From assembly GCA_013397695.1 (NCBI GenBank), contig VYZI01000033.1, positions 2,049,776-2,113,775 on the forward strand: a stretch of 64,000 nt of DNA, given 5' to 3'. Made by a program: the position numbers and the translations under genes. The stretch's first letter is position 1, and every line of letters begins with the position of its first letter. The notes under the pieces were generated by a model, which searched no databases, had not been told where the DNA came from, and saw nothing but the letters and a program-made list of their open reading frames with translations. The DNA comes from Centropus unirufus. Taxonomy: Eukaryota > Chordata > Aves > Cuculiformes > Centropidae. Below are positions 39,495 through 50,872 of the stretch, piece by piece.

Positions 39495-39820
39495 AGTAAG
39501 AAGGGAGTGCCAGTGAAAGGATAAGAATTGGTAGTATCCAGTGACAAGATTCCATAGACATTGAAATGTAGAAATTTTCATAGAAATTGAAATACAGAAA
39601 ATTCCATTTAAATACAAGAAAAAAAATTTTTATTTTTACTATAAGGGTGGTCATACACAGGAACAGGTCACCCAGAGAGCCAGTGGAGTCTCTAACCATG
39701 GAGACAGTCAGAACCTGCCTGGACACATGGCACTGAGAAACCCAGCCTTGAGCAGAGGGTCTAAGGATTAGGCATTCTCCAGAGGTGCCTTCCAACTTCA
39801 GTTACATTGTAATTCATTGA
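39495..39820 (+). mobile_element. Degraded CR1 LINE 3' region
   Basis: In sense orientation the landmarks are GTATCCAGTGACAAG, ATTGAAATACAGAAAATTCC, ATTTAAATACAAGAAAAAA, TTTTTACTATAAGGGTGGTC, CACAGGAACAGGTCACCCAG, GAGCAGAGGGTCTAAGG and CTCCAGAGGTGCCTTCCAAC. The order agrees with the known CR1 3' layout. The tail (ATTGTAATTCATTG) is a worn octamer repeat. The copy is more diverged than those at 38.3 and 52.5 kb and carries an internal 26-bp duplication (39553-39604). The non-coding 3' portion plus the end of the LINE is all that remains. Confidence 0.87.
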
Positions 39821-41800
39821 AAAACATCAGTTTTCAACGCTTCTGATCTCTTTTCAAAACACAAGATGCATCATATAACTTTTGGATAAACACAACCACA
39901 CTGCATGATACAGAATATATTACAAAGCTAAAAATGTCTGGGATGATCAGAAACAACAGCATGAATCTTGCTTGAACTTCCTCTTTGCAAATTACTGTGG
40001 AATTAATTATGACCTCTTCAGATACACAGCTGTTCTGTGAAGGGTGCACTAGGTTTGGCATACATTTCTTAAAATTATCAGTATTAAAGCACTGCTGCTA
40101 TGCTCCTAACAAATGAGCCCCAGAGCAGATCAATGGACTATTTACTTTTCCATTAATATTTAACTTCTCCCATGAATTAACTGGGAGATTTCATGATAAA
40201 TTTTGAGTGGCTCATAGGTACACATGGTACCGCCAGTTGCCAGTGTAAACCAAGTTAACTGTTTGCCCGTAGTAACTTCTGTGCAAATACAGCACAGTCT
40301 TCCTCAGTTCAGCCTGATTAATAAGCAAATACCTGTCTTTTTTCTTTTAAACAAGGGCATGAAACACCTATGCAGAATAGGAAGGACTGGATGGAAAAAA
40401 GGGGCTCTGTATATGTTTTCAGTACAGGCTTAATTCATCATTGTCCAGAACACTTCTATTGGCAACAAAATTAACTAAGGATGTTGGCCCTCAAATCCTA
40501 CAAATGGCATACCATTCCCAGCAGTCTAACATCCAACTCTAACATCCATACTTACATTCATATCCATGCACACAGCCTGAACTACTGAATAATAAAATGG
40601 CGCAGAAAAGGTGAACTAAAGCTAACTTTCTGTAAATCAATGTAGAATACCTTTCTTTATCATGGGATCCAGTAGTACACCTGAAAACTCTGTCTGCAGA
40701 TGTCTTACAGTGTCTAAAGCTCTCTCGGGATTACAGAGACCACACACATCAAGAATGGAGCTATGGTGATGCTCCCCTACTTCTATGTACGAAAAAGAGA
40801 GATCTTCAACTGTAGTTCAACTTAGTTTCAGGAAAGGCTACTGAGAATGATTACAAAGAATTTCAGATTTTATATTCAGAATGTAAACATTAAGTTCTTT
40901 GGGCTGATGAAGTTCACACAGATATTTTGGAACTGGCACCATTTAAACCCGATTCACTACAGCCTTCTAATTTAGTTCCAGGGAAAAATAGAGCAAGCAT
41001 GGATGTACGTAACATTTTTGTGAGCTAACATAAATGTGAGTGTTTTATCATTGCAGAATCACATGAACATACTGTATAAAAAGTGAGAACAGCAAACTTG
41101 AGAGAGAAAGGATCAGATATGCCTTGAAGTTGTTTTTTTCCCACCATTTGGTATATTTTTTCTTAAGATCAATATTTGATGATGTTAGAAAAAGCTAAAC
41201 TCAATCTACAACATAAGGAATCAAGTTAAGGAGCTGGTGATGGACAAAAGGGTGCATTTGCTTTAACAAATGCTATGACAGCTAACCATTTTAACAAAAA
41301 GTCTTTGTTGTTTATGGTTGCTGTCTCCTCTTTTGTACATATCTGAATGAATTTGTTTAGTTTGAGAGATGTCGGCTGCCTGATAACATCTATGCTGTTT
41401 GTGATGAAACTATATGTGAAAATAAATGTTCAAAAACTCAAACCTAATTAGATATGTTTTTCATGTCATTAAAACAAGAAGTATAGCTTTCTGATTAAGC
41501 GCTGAGCCAACCGAAATAAAGGTATTAAGTAAACTTACTATGGTTTAAAATATGCATTTTTTTTAATTCCTACACACATACATGTCAAAAATCTTAAGAT
41601 GGAAAGGGCATAAAAGCATTGTAAGTCTTCAGATATCAGTGAAAAGGGAAGTAATACAATCATTAAATTATTATCATGAAAAGCACACCCCAGTTTGAAG
41701 TAAAAACAGAAACAAAATACCAAGCAAATTCATGGGAATTGTGCAATTCAATTCTTCAATACTGTCCCTTCAGCTCAGATGTTATGGGATGACACCACCC

Positions 41801-41844
41801 TAATCCCTTAAATAGGGATTAATAGGGGCCTTAAATAGGCCCCT
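41801..41844. repeat. Twin hairpins with identical loop
   Basis: The first hairpin is TAATCCC (41801-41807), loop TTAAATA (41808-41814), GGGATTA (41815-41821). Two bases later comes AGGGGCC (41824-41830), the same loop TTAAATA (41831-41837), and GGCCCCT (41838-41844). Both stems are perfect 7-bp pairs and their outer sequences are unrelated, yet the loop is identical. Each contains CCTTAAATAGG, a CArG-like motif with seven A/T where the SRF consensus has six. The two motifs are 23 bp apart. Confidence 0.85.
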
Positions 41845-44800
41845 GTGATGCATCCAGATGAACTCCTTTCTACATAGTAAAATTTATTTTTAACCTTAAA
41901 TGAGACAGAGTATATTTATTATTGGATAACAAGCAGAAAAAAACAAACCTACATCATATAATTCTAGAGAAAATGTGTCATTATGCTGATACTGCAAAAT
42001 ACTGCCTTGATTCCTCTCCTCCAAAGTACCAGGTGCAAAATGCTTCCCTGAATTCTCTATACTGTAACACAGAACTTTGTTATGAAAGGCAAAACAAACA
42101 GCTTTTCTAACTTTCATTGTAATCCTTAGCACTTTTACCATTCAGCATGGAATCCACAGAATTACAGGTGCTTCTCCAAGAAGAAAATAGAAATAGGATA
42201 TACATGATCAGCGCCACATCAGAAATGCTAAATTCTTGTTGTCAATACAAGAATGGGTTCTCATTTCTCTCAATCCCTGGGGAGAAGGGACTGAAAATAC
42301 ATCATGCTCCTTTCTACCCTCCTTGAAGTTTAAATTTCTTTCGTGCTCCATTACAAAAAGTAATGTTGCATGAACAAATTCATCTCTGGCAAATGAGCAG
42401 TAGCTGTCCCTTGCATTGCTATTACTGAACCATATCAACAAGCAGTTTAATCTTTGATGGAAAGCAGTTGTTCAGTCCGTTCTGCTACACGGGCCCACAG
42501 TATCCCATTACTTGGAAGAATTCATTCCTATATTTTTGTAACAACGTAACTTGGTGACTTTGGAAATTCACCTAAAATTTGGTATTGATGTGAACATAAA
42601 GTCTTGGAATGCTGTGATCGGGGAGCTTTTGTGTTTAAAAAAATAAATATTCCTGGTTCAATATTCAAAGTCCAAAAATATAGAAGAGGATTTACCTGCT
42701 TTTAGAACACTTTCCCCCACACTAGACACATCCCCGCTCTGTTTAAAAGCATTAATTTGGGAAATTCAAATATCCTGACCCTAGTAATAGCTTTGGCTCC
42801 TGCCTTGACTTCCTTCATCATCCAGTATCCTTCTGCAACATTGACTCCCTTAAGGGCATGTGCACATTTTCCTCCCATCCCCTGCTGAGTTTATGCTCCT
42901 GCTGTCGTTCTTTGAATACATCAGCTGTCCCTATCAAACACAAATAGTGAGAGAACTATCACTAAACCTACGAAGTGAAAAGCTTGTTTGGGTTTCCTTC
43001 TAACCCTAAATATATAACAGAGGTACCTGATCTATGTCCTGTAGGAGATACGTTCCACTATGTGATTCAAATAGTGCAACAAACATCCATCAGTAAGACA
43101 TCAGCAGCCAAAGAGGTAAAGCGCAGTTCTTAGTCTTAATATCATCCTTTTCAGTTCTCTGTATTCCATTTCAGTCCTGTCACATCCCAGTTCGTGAGAT
43201 GTCAGCTATATTCAGTTGTGGAGCATGTGATAGATTTGTTTGCAAATAGGACCTGGTTAACATTTGCAAAATGTAAATATTTCAGGCATTATAAATCCTG
43301 TTTGCCTGTTTCTTTTCAGAAAACTACAAAGACATGGCAAACAGCCACACCATGAGTAAAGCTGCCTATTGTTGTTTTAACTGGATCAAAGGAATGTATC
43401 ACAAATATTTTTGAAAAAAATACACACTCTTGTTTGAACACCTACATAAATCCTTTTCTAGTGGTCTAAATACCAGCGGTCACCTAGGCAAACATTTGAA
43501 GGCAACGAAACTTGTCATAGGTGCCCGCATACTTAAAGTTAAATCGCTTCTTGATTTAGAAAAATTGAAAGAATCAACTTCATATACCCACAATTGTATT
43601 GCATGTCCTTCCTAAAATAATTAACAATACATTTCATAGTGGAAACTGATCTTACTAGGGCTCTGAATACCATATGTACCATTGTACGTAGCAGATTAAA
43701 TTCTCAATTTTATTAATAGCTAATGCTCTTACACTAGTTATTTCTCTTTGCATTAAAAAAAACTTTCATGATAGGAAGAATAGAAAGGAAATAAGTTGAA
43801 ACAGGCATTTATAGACAATATATAGGCAAGATATAGAAGTCACTAGTTTGCTGATATTCTCCTAATATAAGAGTAATAAAACCCAAGATTGACCTTCTGC
43901 TCATAATATTTCACCAGTTAATTTACGTAGAACCTTCCAATCCCTTCCTGTAGATTGTCTCCCTTGGCTATAACATTGATAGTTTCCCTATGTGTACTGA
44001 AAGTGAAATGCCCCTAAGAACACTTTGATTGTCATTTGCACACCACCTTCCCCACCCCCACAACATCGTTGCTGAAAGCCATTCCTCAGCTTTGGTCTTG
44101 ACGCTGTGAACCTACACTATGAAGGCAGGCAAAGACCCAGTTTAGTTTCCTTCCCAACCCTGTAAAACCTTTGGCACAAGGAACCTTCCCTGCTTAGGTA
44201 TACATGATACCTTCCCAAGAATTCAACCATCTCTTAGAAGCGAGAAAACAGATGTGATCTCCACCATACAGCCAGCCATATACACTCAGGTTCAGTAAGC
44301 TTTCCTGTAAAATCACAGAGAAAGAAAATCAAGATTAAGATGTTGATTTGAACTATACCCAGACTTAATTTATGGATAAACTCTAAAACAATAAATTCTA
44401 TTAAGCAATAATACTATATGCCTTAAAAAGACTGAAAATTATGTATAAACACACTTATATTTCAAGCACGTTACTTTGTTCATGTTGACAATGGAGTCTA
44501 CATTTCCCAGAGCCAATCTGTGAAATACCATTACATTTATTATTTGAGTATGTGTACCCACAGACACACTCATTTCCTCATACACACAGATCCATATACA
44601 GAAACTAAACCACTGCAGTGATACACCTGCAACATTCTCTGCCTTTCATGGGACTCATGAATCCACGTGTCTCCCACTAGCATCTTCCTTTGTCTAGACC
44701 TCCTATTAGCAGGAAATTAAGAAAAGGAAAGAAAATGACAGCAGATACGGAAGCAGGAATATGGGGAAGCTGGTATCAGTTCTTTTCTTGCAGGTCTGAA

Positions 44801-45083
44801 GGCGAAAAGGAATATTCTGTTCTGGCTTCTGTCATACTGCTGTGCCCACCTAGCTGGGGTGGAGATCTTGTCTGTCTATGTTTAGTTTACACGGGCTATG
44901 AGCTGTAATTTTTAGGAAGCAAGGTCCTATTTGTTAAAATAATCTATTTCCACTTGGTTAGGGAACATTCTGCAGACATGCTGTGTGTACTCTGGAAAGA
45001 GAACCAAATATAACTATGAGTATTGAAAATAGTAAACAAACTTCCTGTAGGGAGACATTTGGTTTTAATGGATGAAAACAAGT

Positions 45084-45105
45084 TTATTATTATTATTATT
45101 ATTAT
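45084..45105. repeat. (TTA)n microsatellite
   Basis: About seven uninterrupted TTA units (22 nt), long enough to be length-polymorphic. Confidence 0.92.
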
Positions 45106-47728
45106 CAAAATGTATTGCAAATGCCGTAAGGAATGTAAAAACAAAATGTAGCCTAGCACATAGATCGCCCGACTAAAACATTTGCAGGTGGTTATGAGGT
45201 TGGTACACCACATAATCCTTACATGGTTTTGAGGTCGTAGAGGACAGTTTGGCAAATACAAGGTACATTCTGTATCTGTCGTTATGTTGTTAGGACATAT
45301 TTATTTCTCTTATTGCTAACCACAAGGCTGAGACAAATACTCCAAATTAATCCGCAGAAAGCAGAAGAGAAAGCGTCAACTTTAGTTCATCAGCCGACAC
45401 TGGTACTAGAAGCAAAAGAGCCATTTGAATAATTTTTTTTTCCTCTTGATGCTGTTAATGTTTGTGCACTTAGATTTAGCAAGAAAGCCATTCTGCCCAC
45501 ACTTCAGATAACTGGAAAGAAAAGACATTTTGTCTCAGATGTGTTTACCCACATTAATATGTTACAGAGTTCATGCTAAGCAGTACTGGCTGCAGGGATT
45601 TGTTCAATGAAGCACAACACATAGCTAATCTTGCTACATCCACCCCAGACCAAAGGTGACTTGTCTCTGACCAGCTGGTACCACAGACTGAATAGGTACA
45701 GACTGTCTTCACTCATTTTAGATCATGTTCTCAACCTGCTGTGCTGAGATAAAAAGCCAGTAGTGGAGTCTTGGAGCTAGACTAGAAGACATCCAAAGAT
45801 ATAAGAATTATGAGAAAACTTGCACTGGTGATTTACAAACTAAATATCTTCTAAGGCAATATATTAACATCAAGCCATTCTACTACTTAAGCATATTGTT
45901 GTTTTTTTCTGTCCTGAGGATCATGTTAACACAAAAGCCTTGGGTAACTGACAGTTAAATATTTCTGACCTCATAACCTACTTAAATTTCTTTTGTAATT
46001 TCAATTAACTACAACATTTAATTTATTTTCTGAACCTGTATGTAGTATTTCTGTACCCTCCTGGAAGATGGCAAAAGCCACAAGAAAGATGGTTTCATTT
46101 GCATGGTATATGAAATCATTGCTATCTGGACAGCTTGGGTGACAAAGTCCAATGAGGTCAATGAAAAGACATATTTTGGAGGTCTCTGGATCAGGGCCAG
46201 AACTTGCAATTGAATTTGCAAACCAGTTAAATCTGGCTGAGATGTAAACTACTAGGTATATTTTAATATGGGAGATGGTTAATAAATGCACATTAAAGTA
46301 AAGATCATCCTATTTTGGTGACATCACCAGATACACTCAAGATTTCTTAAGTAGTCCAGTTTTTCCTGCATAACTCCATGAGCGTTCAAAGAGCTTGCAC
46401 TGCTCAAGGAATACTGGAGATTGTATAGGAGCCTTCATCAAAAGTTTTTGCAAAGGGATTAGTTGCTTAGATGATGAAAGAATGTCCCAAGCAACTGCAT
46501 CCACTCATGTCTGAAATAACTGTTTGAGTTATGGAAGATATATTTCTTTCTTCCCTAGGGCACACAGTATTTGTACCAACGCTTAACATCCTCAGACAGG
46601 AAAATTCTATCTTAGCATTACCCTGTATATCAATTCTGAACAGGTCTGAAATGGCAGAGTGCGATGCATCTCATTCTGTTGAAGCTAGTATCCACCACAT
46701 TTGAAATCAAGGCCAGCACAGAGGCCAGGATAAACTTTGGAGAGATTGATGGAAGATCTGCTGTCAATGAGCGGATATCCATTCTCGTCTTCCTGATCTT
46801 CTGGCAAAATCCAACGCCACCTGTCCCAGAGTATGGCAGGGATCCAAAGAGAACGTGTTGAAATGATTTACATCATTCCCTCCAAACAACAGTAACAAGA
46901 AACTTCACATCCATCCCCATGCTCATAATTTATACTGTCAAAAAGACCTGTACTCTCTCCATATATTTTCAACATCAATATAAACAAAGAAAATCATGTA
47001 GATTTGTTAGGCACATGAAGATGCCATATACCTCTGCTTGTATTTCATAACGTTAAACCACACGGTCGTCACCAGTCAGTGATCATCTGAGAACACAGTT
47101 TAGGACTGCTGCAATATATCTTTTGTTACTGAACACGTGTACAGCTATGTCTATTCATTATATATTTATAACTTCTTATGAGAGATAAATTTTCCAGTTT
47201 CTCCTTAGTTAGATATAAAATTTATACCTCCTGTCTCCACTTCAACAGTGCATAAAGTGTTTTAAAAATATTTGTCAGAACAGTACTTCAGCAACACAGA
47301 CTGTAACCAATCCATCAAACCCTTGTTTGTGTTCTACATTGGCTTTCTCTTTGAAATCAGGTGAAGGCCTTTACATTCAAAATAGTCAGTGTCCTGAGAC
47401 AAAGATAATAGGCCACTTACAGATGGGAGAAGATGCTGACTGACAACAAATATTCAGGAAGTTTCTATTATTGAACCTTCTAATGCAATGGTACTTGTTT
47501 GTGCTGAAAATGAAGTTTTATTGGAGGCCAGTCCCAAAATGAGGAATGAGCTCCACAAGGAACTATGAGTCATAACAACCATTTCCACGTCTCTCCAAAT
47601 TCATGACATCTTTCTTGACCTGACCTTCGCTAACATCTAGTTTATCCATTTTTAAAACAGATTTCTTGCTTTTAAAAACAAATCCCATCAAAGCAAACAT
47701 TGCACTGTGCAGTCAATTTTCATTTCAG

Positions 47729-47854
47729 GGAAAAGATGGGAGAAAGAGCACAATACACTTCGTGGACAATGCATTTAACCTCTCTCCAGAAAGTAGTGTA
47801 AATCATATGGAAATTCAGGCAGCATTAAAAGCTTTTGTAAAAGAAATATGTTAA
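47729..47854 (+). CDS. Candidate 3'-terminal coding exon (41 codons), unconfirmed
   Basis: A pyrimidine-rich stretch and CATTTCAG precede position 47729, giving a good splice-acceptor context. The open frame runs in phase 0 from GGA to a TAA at 47852-47854. The peptide begins GKDGRKSTIHFVDNAF and ends with an amphipathic helix-like segment, EIQAALKAFVKEIC. Its mix of residues looks more protein-like than the other frames in the window. An AATAAA lies 164 bp after the stop, so acceptor, coding end, stop and polyadenylation signal are in the right order. I do not recognise the protein, and no upstream exon was found in the window. Upstream of the acceptor the frame is open back to 47666, so chance remains quite possible. 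Confidence 0.25.
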   Translation, partial: GKDGRKSTIHFVDNAFNLSPESSVNHMEIQAALKAFVKEIC

Positions 47855-48017
47855 GATCTTTCTTCTGCTGTAACAAATCTAATGCAAAATTTAATTGCAT
47901 AAGGTTATGCTTAACTCCTATGTGCCATATCATGCTTTCCTTTATCTCATTGATATATATATTTTATGTACTACTTATGTACTCTGCTGCATAACCTACC
48001 ATTCATTTTTTCACATA

Positions 48018-48023
48018 AATAAA
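48018..48023 (+). terminator. Possible polyadenylation signal AATAAA
   Basis: A canonical AATAAA followed within 20 bp by a T-rich stretch with TTTTTTGTCTT, like a downstream GU/U element. AATAAA is common in AT-rich DNA. It is listed only because of its position after the exon candidate ending at 47854. Confidence 0.25.
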
Positions 48024-50094
48024 ATTATTATTTTTTGTCTTCAAATTGATTCTATATTTCAACAAGTCCACTGATTTATTTTTAAACTGGGATAGAAAAC
48101 AGTCTTATGCATCTCAGTAGCCTTTTGTCCTTCTTGCCAGATCTTTTATTTGCATCAAAAATATTTTTACCTCAGCAGTATTAATATAATTCTTCTTTAA
48201 ACAATGAGCAAAGAAGTTCAACAATAAAATGAGATGGCAACAAGGTCACATATCTCATCAATAAACATTTGCTAAGCTTTCATTAGAGCTTTCAGACATA
48301 GCAGAAGCACAAAGAATGGGGATAAATTACCTAGTTCTGTTTGTCGTATCATTACTGTCATTACTATTTCTTACTTGGAGAAGTTTTGTACACTGCTTTT
48401 TGACTACCAGGATCTTTTCAGCAAGTAGTGTGAATACCAAAGACTGCAAAGAGTGAAACTAGCTTCCTGAACAGGGCTGTCAAACTGCATGGAGAAAACA
48501 CTGGGGAAAACAGGAAACAAAAAAATCCCTTTGTATCTTCTTCTTTTAATTGCAATATTCTTATGTAATGCTACAATTTCATTGAAATACAAAATGACAA
48601 GGAAGGGTAGCCTTTTAACTACAGAACGCTCTTCAAGATTTTCTGCATTCAACTCTTGCTCGTTACACAATCCATCAAGCCTCTCAGGCAGGTCTGAACT
48701 CACCATGTGTATCATATCAGTGTGGTCCTTCTCTCTAACTCTGTTTGGGTAAGCCCTATAATATACACATTTGCTCAGCTGTATTCTTTCTAATCTCACA
48801 AAATCCCACTTGGCAAGCATCAGTGACAGAGAAAATGTAAACCTGTGGCAATTGGGAAAGACGGGTTAACCTTCAACCTTGAATATACAAATACAGCTTG
48901 ATCCCTGACCATTTTTGAGAACTGGAAGTTTTATGGCATTATTTAACCAATTCTGTTTGCCTTCAAGGGTTACTTCATTCCTTCCTCCTGCAACTATACT
49001 CTTGCCGAAAGCCTTCCCCATTGCAGCCTGGACAATCTTTTGCTCTACTTAAAAATCAGTATTGATTGATCCAGCTAGATGCCATCCAGTGCAAGACGTA
49101 GCTTTGTCGCTATGGCAGCAGTTATTTGCATTGCACTACACTACTTAAGTGTCTCTGATAGGAATCCAGGCAGTAAACACGTCATCTTTTAAAGTTGCCT
49201 GTACTGTTTCATTTTGGCAAGGGACAGATCAGGCAAAATAACACTATAGCAAGTCTTTGTCTTCTCCCACACTTGAACAAACTTAGTGACCTAGACAATA
49301 GTTGCAATGAATTGTGTTTTTTTACACTTGAAATATTAACTAGTGCCCAAGAGCAGATATTGGACAAGAAAAAAACTTCTGTATTTAATTCTTGTATTAA
49401 TTCCTCCTTAGTCAATTAAAAAAAACAGAGGCCTCCTCCTTTTTCACAGCTATTAAAGCTGCAACTGTTACCACTAGTACCTCAATGACTATTTCAGGTG
49501 GCTTAATCTGTATGAGATGTTACCTGATTAACCAACAGTGATATAACCTTTATTTTACTTTGTCATGCTCCTTTTAAATGGAAAGCATAAAGTTGCAAAT
49601 ACATTAAGAGTAATGTATTTTGTATAACAAAATCTTTCTATTTGAATGGTGTTTGGCAACATAAAAAAATGCTATTAGAAATAGTTGTATTGATGGCTAC
49701 AAGGACTTTCCTGCAGCCATATTATCTTGTATCTAAGTTCGTACTTTCATAACCAACATTTACTTAAGACAATAAGGGACATCATCTGGCTACTTGAACT
49801 TGCATCCTGATTTTGCTTTGATATGAGCCATACAGTTAGCAGGAGGTGCTTAATCTAAATCTAAAAGATCCCTGCCCTAACCTCTGTTGGAGAAATTAGC
49901 CTTTAAAAGTATAGATTTTTTGCTCACTTTTTTTTGTGGAATCCTAAATACCAATATATTTCTAGTGGATTTCAACATAATTAATTTCATCAAAGTTAAA
50001 TGACAAGCAACATCTGGGAGTTGGAGTGTACGACATCCATTTAAAAGATCTTTCAGGCATTAGTAAACTTGAATACCATTCTTTTTTAAACCCC

Positions 50095-50112
50095 ACCAGT
50101 AGTACTACTGGT
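50095..50112. repeat. 18-bp perfect palindrome
   Basis: ACCAGTAGTACTACTGGT equals its own reverse complement over all 18 bases, with no spacer and mixed base composition. About 0.2-0.3 such palindromes would be expected in 64 kb by a rough 4^-9 estimate. It could bind a dimeric protein or be a cruciform seed. No function is known. Confidence 0.9.
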
Positions 50113-50855
50113 TTCTACTTAAAATATTTTTAAGCATTACATTTCAAAGCTGAACTTGATGTATGGTTTTAATGATGTAAAATATTTTCCACTTTAAAAT
50201 GTTTTTACAAGTGGCAATATTCTAACTCTGTAACTGTTCTAATATTATAACCCTTTGCTATTAATCATTCTTAATACGGATTTTCTTTTTACTCCCTCTC
50301 CAGTCTCTGAAAATCTGAGCTGTACCTTGGGAACCATAAAAACAAGTGATGGGCCAGGGTAAAACCCTGTATTCTGACATATTCCAAATTTTATTTCAAT
50401 CCAAAACCTACATATGAACATGCTAGCTGTGGCCAGTTTTTATTAAAGAAAAGAATCTGAAAGACACATATAATGCATATGTGCAATTGTTAAAATACCA
50501 GGTGGAATCCTGAAGATCTACCCTGACAAAACGACTTTTATTTTATTGCCAAGTTTTGCCTGATAACGAACACAACATCTGACCCATCACCCGGTGCAGT
50601 TTGGATTTTTGCACCGAATTAGGAAAAGCAAGCCTTCTCAATGATTCTAGCTTTCTAGTACAATTCCTTTGCAGCTGTTTAGAGCAAAAAAAAACAAACC
50701 AGGTCATGTTCAACTACTCAGATATTCTTTTCCACCACATAAATTAAATAACGTAAGTTTAAACACCCACCTAGAAAGCCTGAAAAACCACAGACAATGC
50801 TGGGCTCCTGGGTAAACCGGCAAACTGTCCTAACTCCAGAACAGAGTCCTTTGGG

Positions 50856-50872
50856 GAAAGAAAGAAAGAAAG
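50856..50872. repeat. (GAAA)n microsatellite, short
   Basis: Four GAAA units followed by GATT. A G-rich stretch (GGGG, GGG, GGG at 50885-50899) follows shortly after, but has only three tracts. Confidence 0.88.

Larger units (their letters stand above)
39830..47660. other. AT-rich unique non-coding sequence
   Basis: No gene or transposon recognised. The notable local structure is the twin hairpin at 41801-41844. A TTA microsatellite lies at 45084. Overlapping frames on both strands near 42.0 kb (41896-42141 minus, 41922-42110 plus) and 46.0-46.3 kb (minus) look like chance. Confidence 0.7.

Noticed and set aside
39179..39499. 106-codon frame rich in S, P and T
   Set aside because: It starts at a non-ATG codon, its composition follows CCT/TCT runs, and it runs into a CR1 copy.
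48404..48820. Longest open frame in the window (138 codons, minus strand)
   Set aside because: A rough estimate from AT-rich stop-codon frequency predicts about 0.5 frames of this length by chance in six frames. The translation has no recognisable family and there is no splice context.
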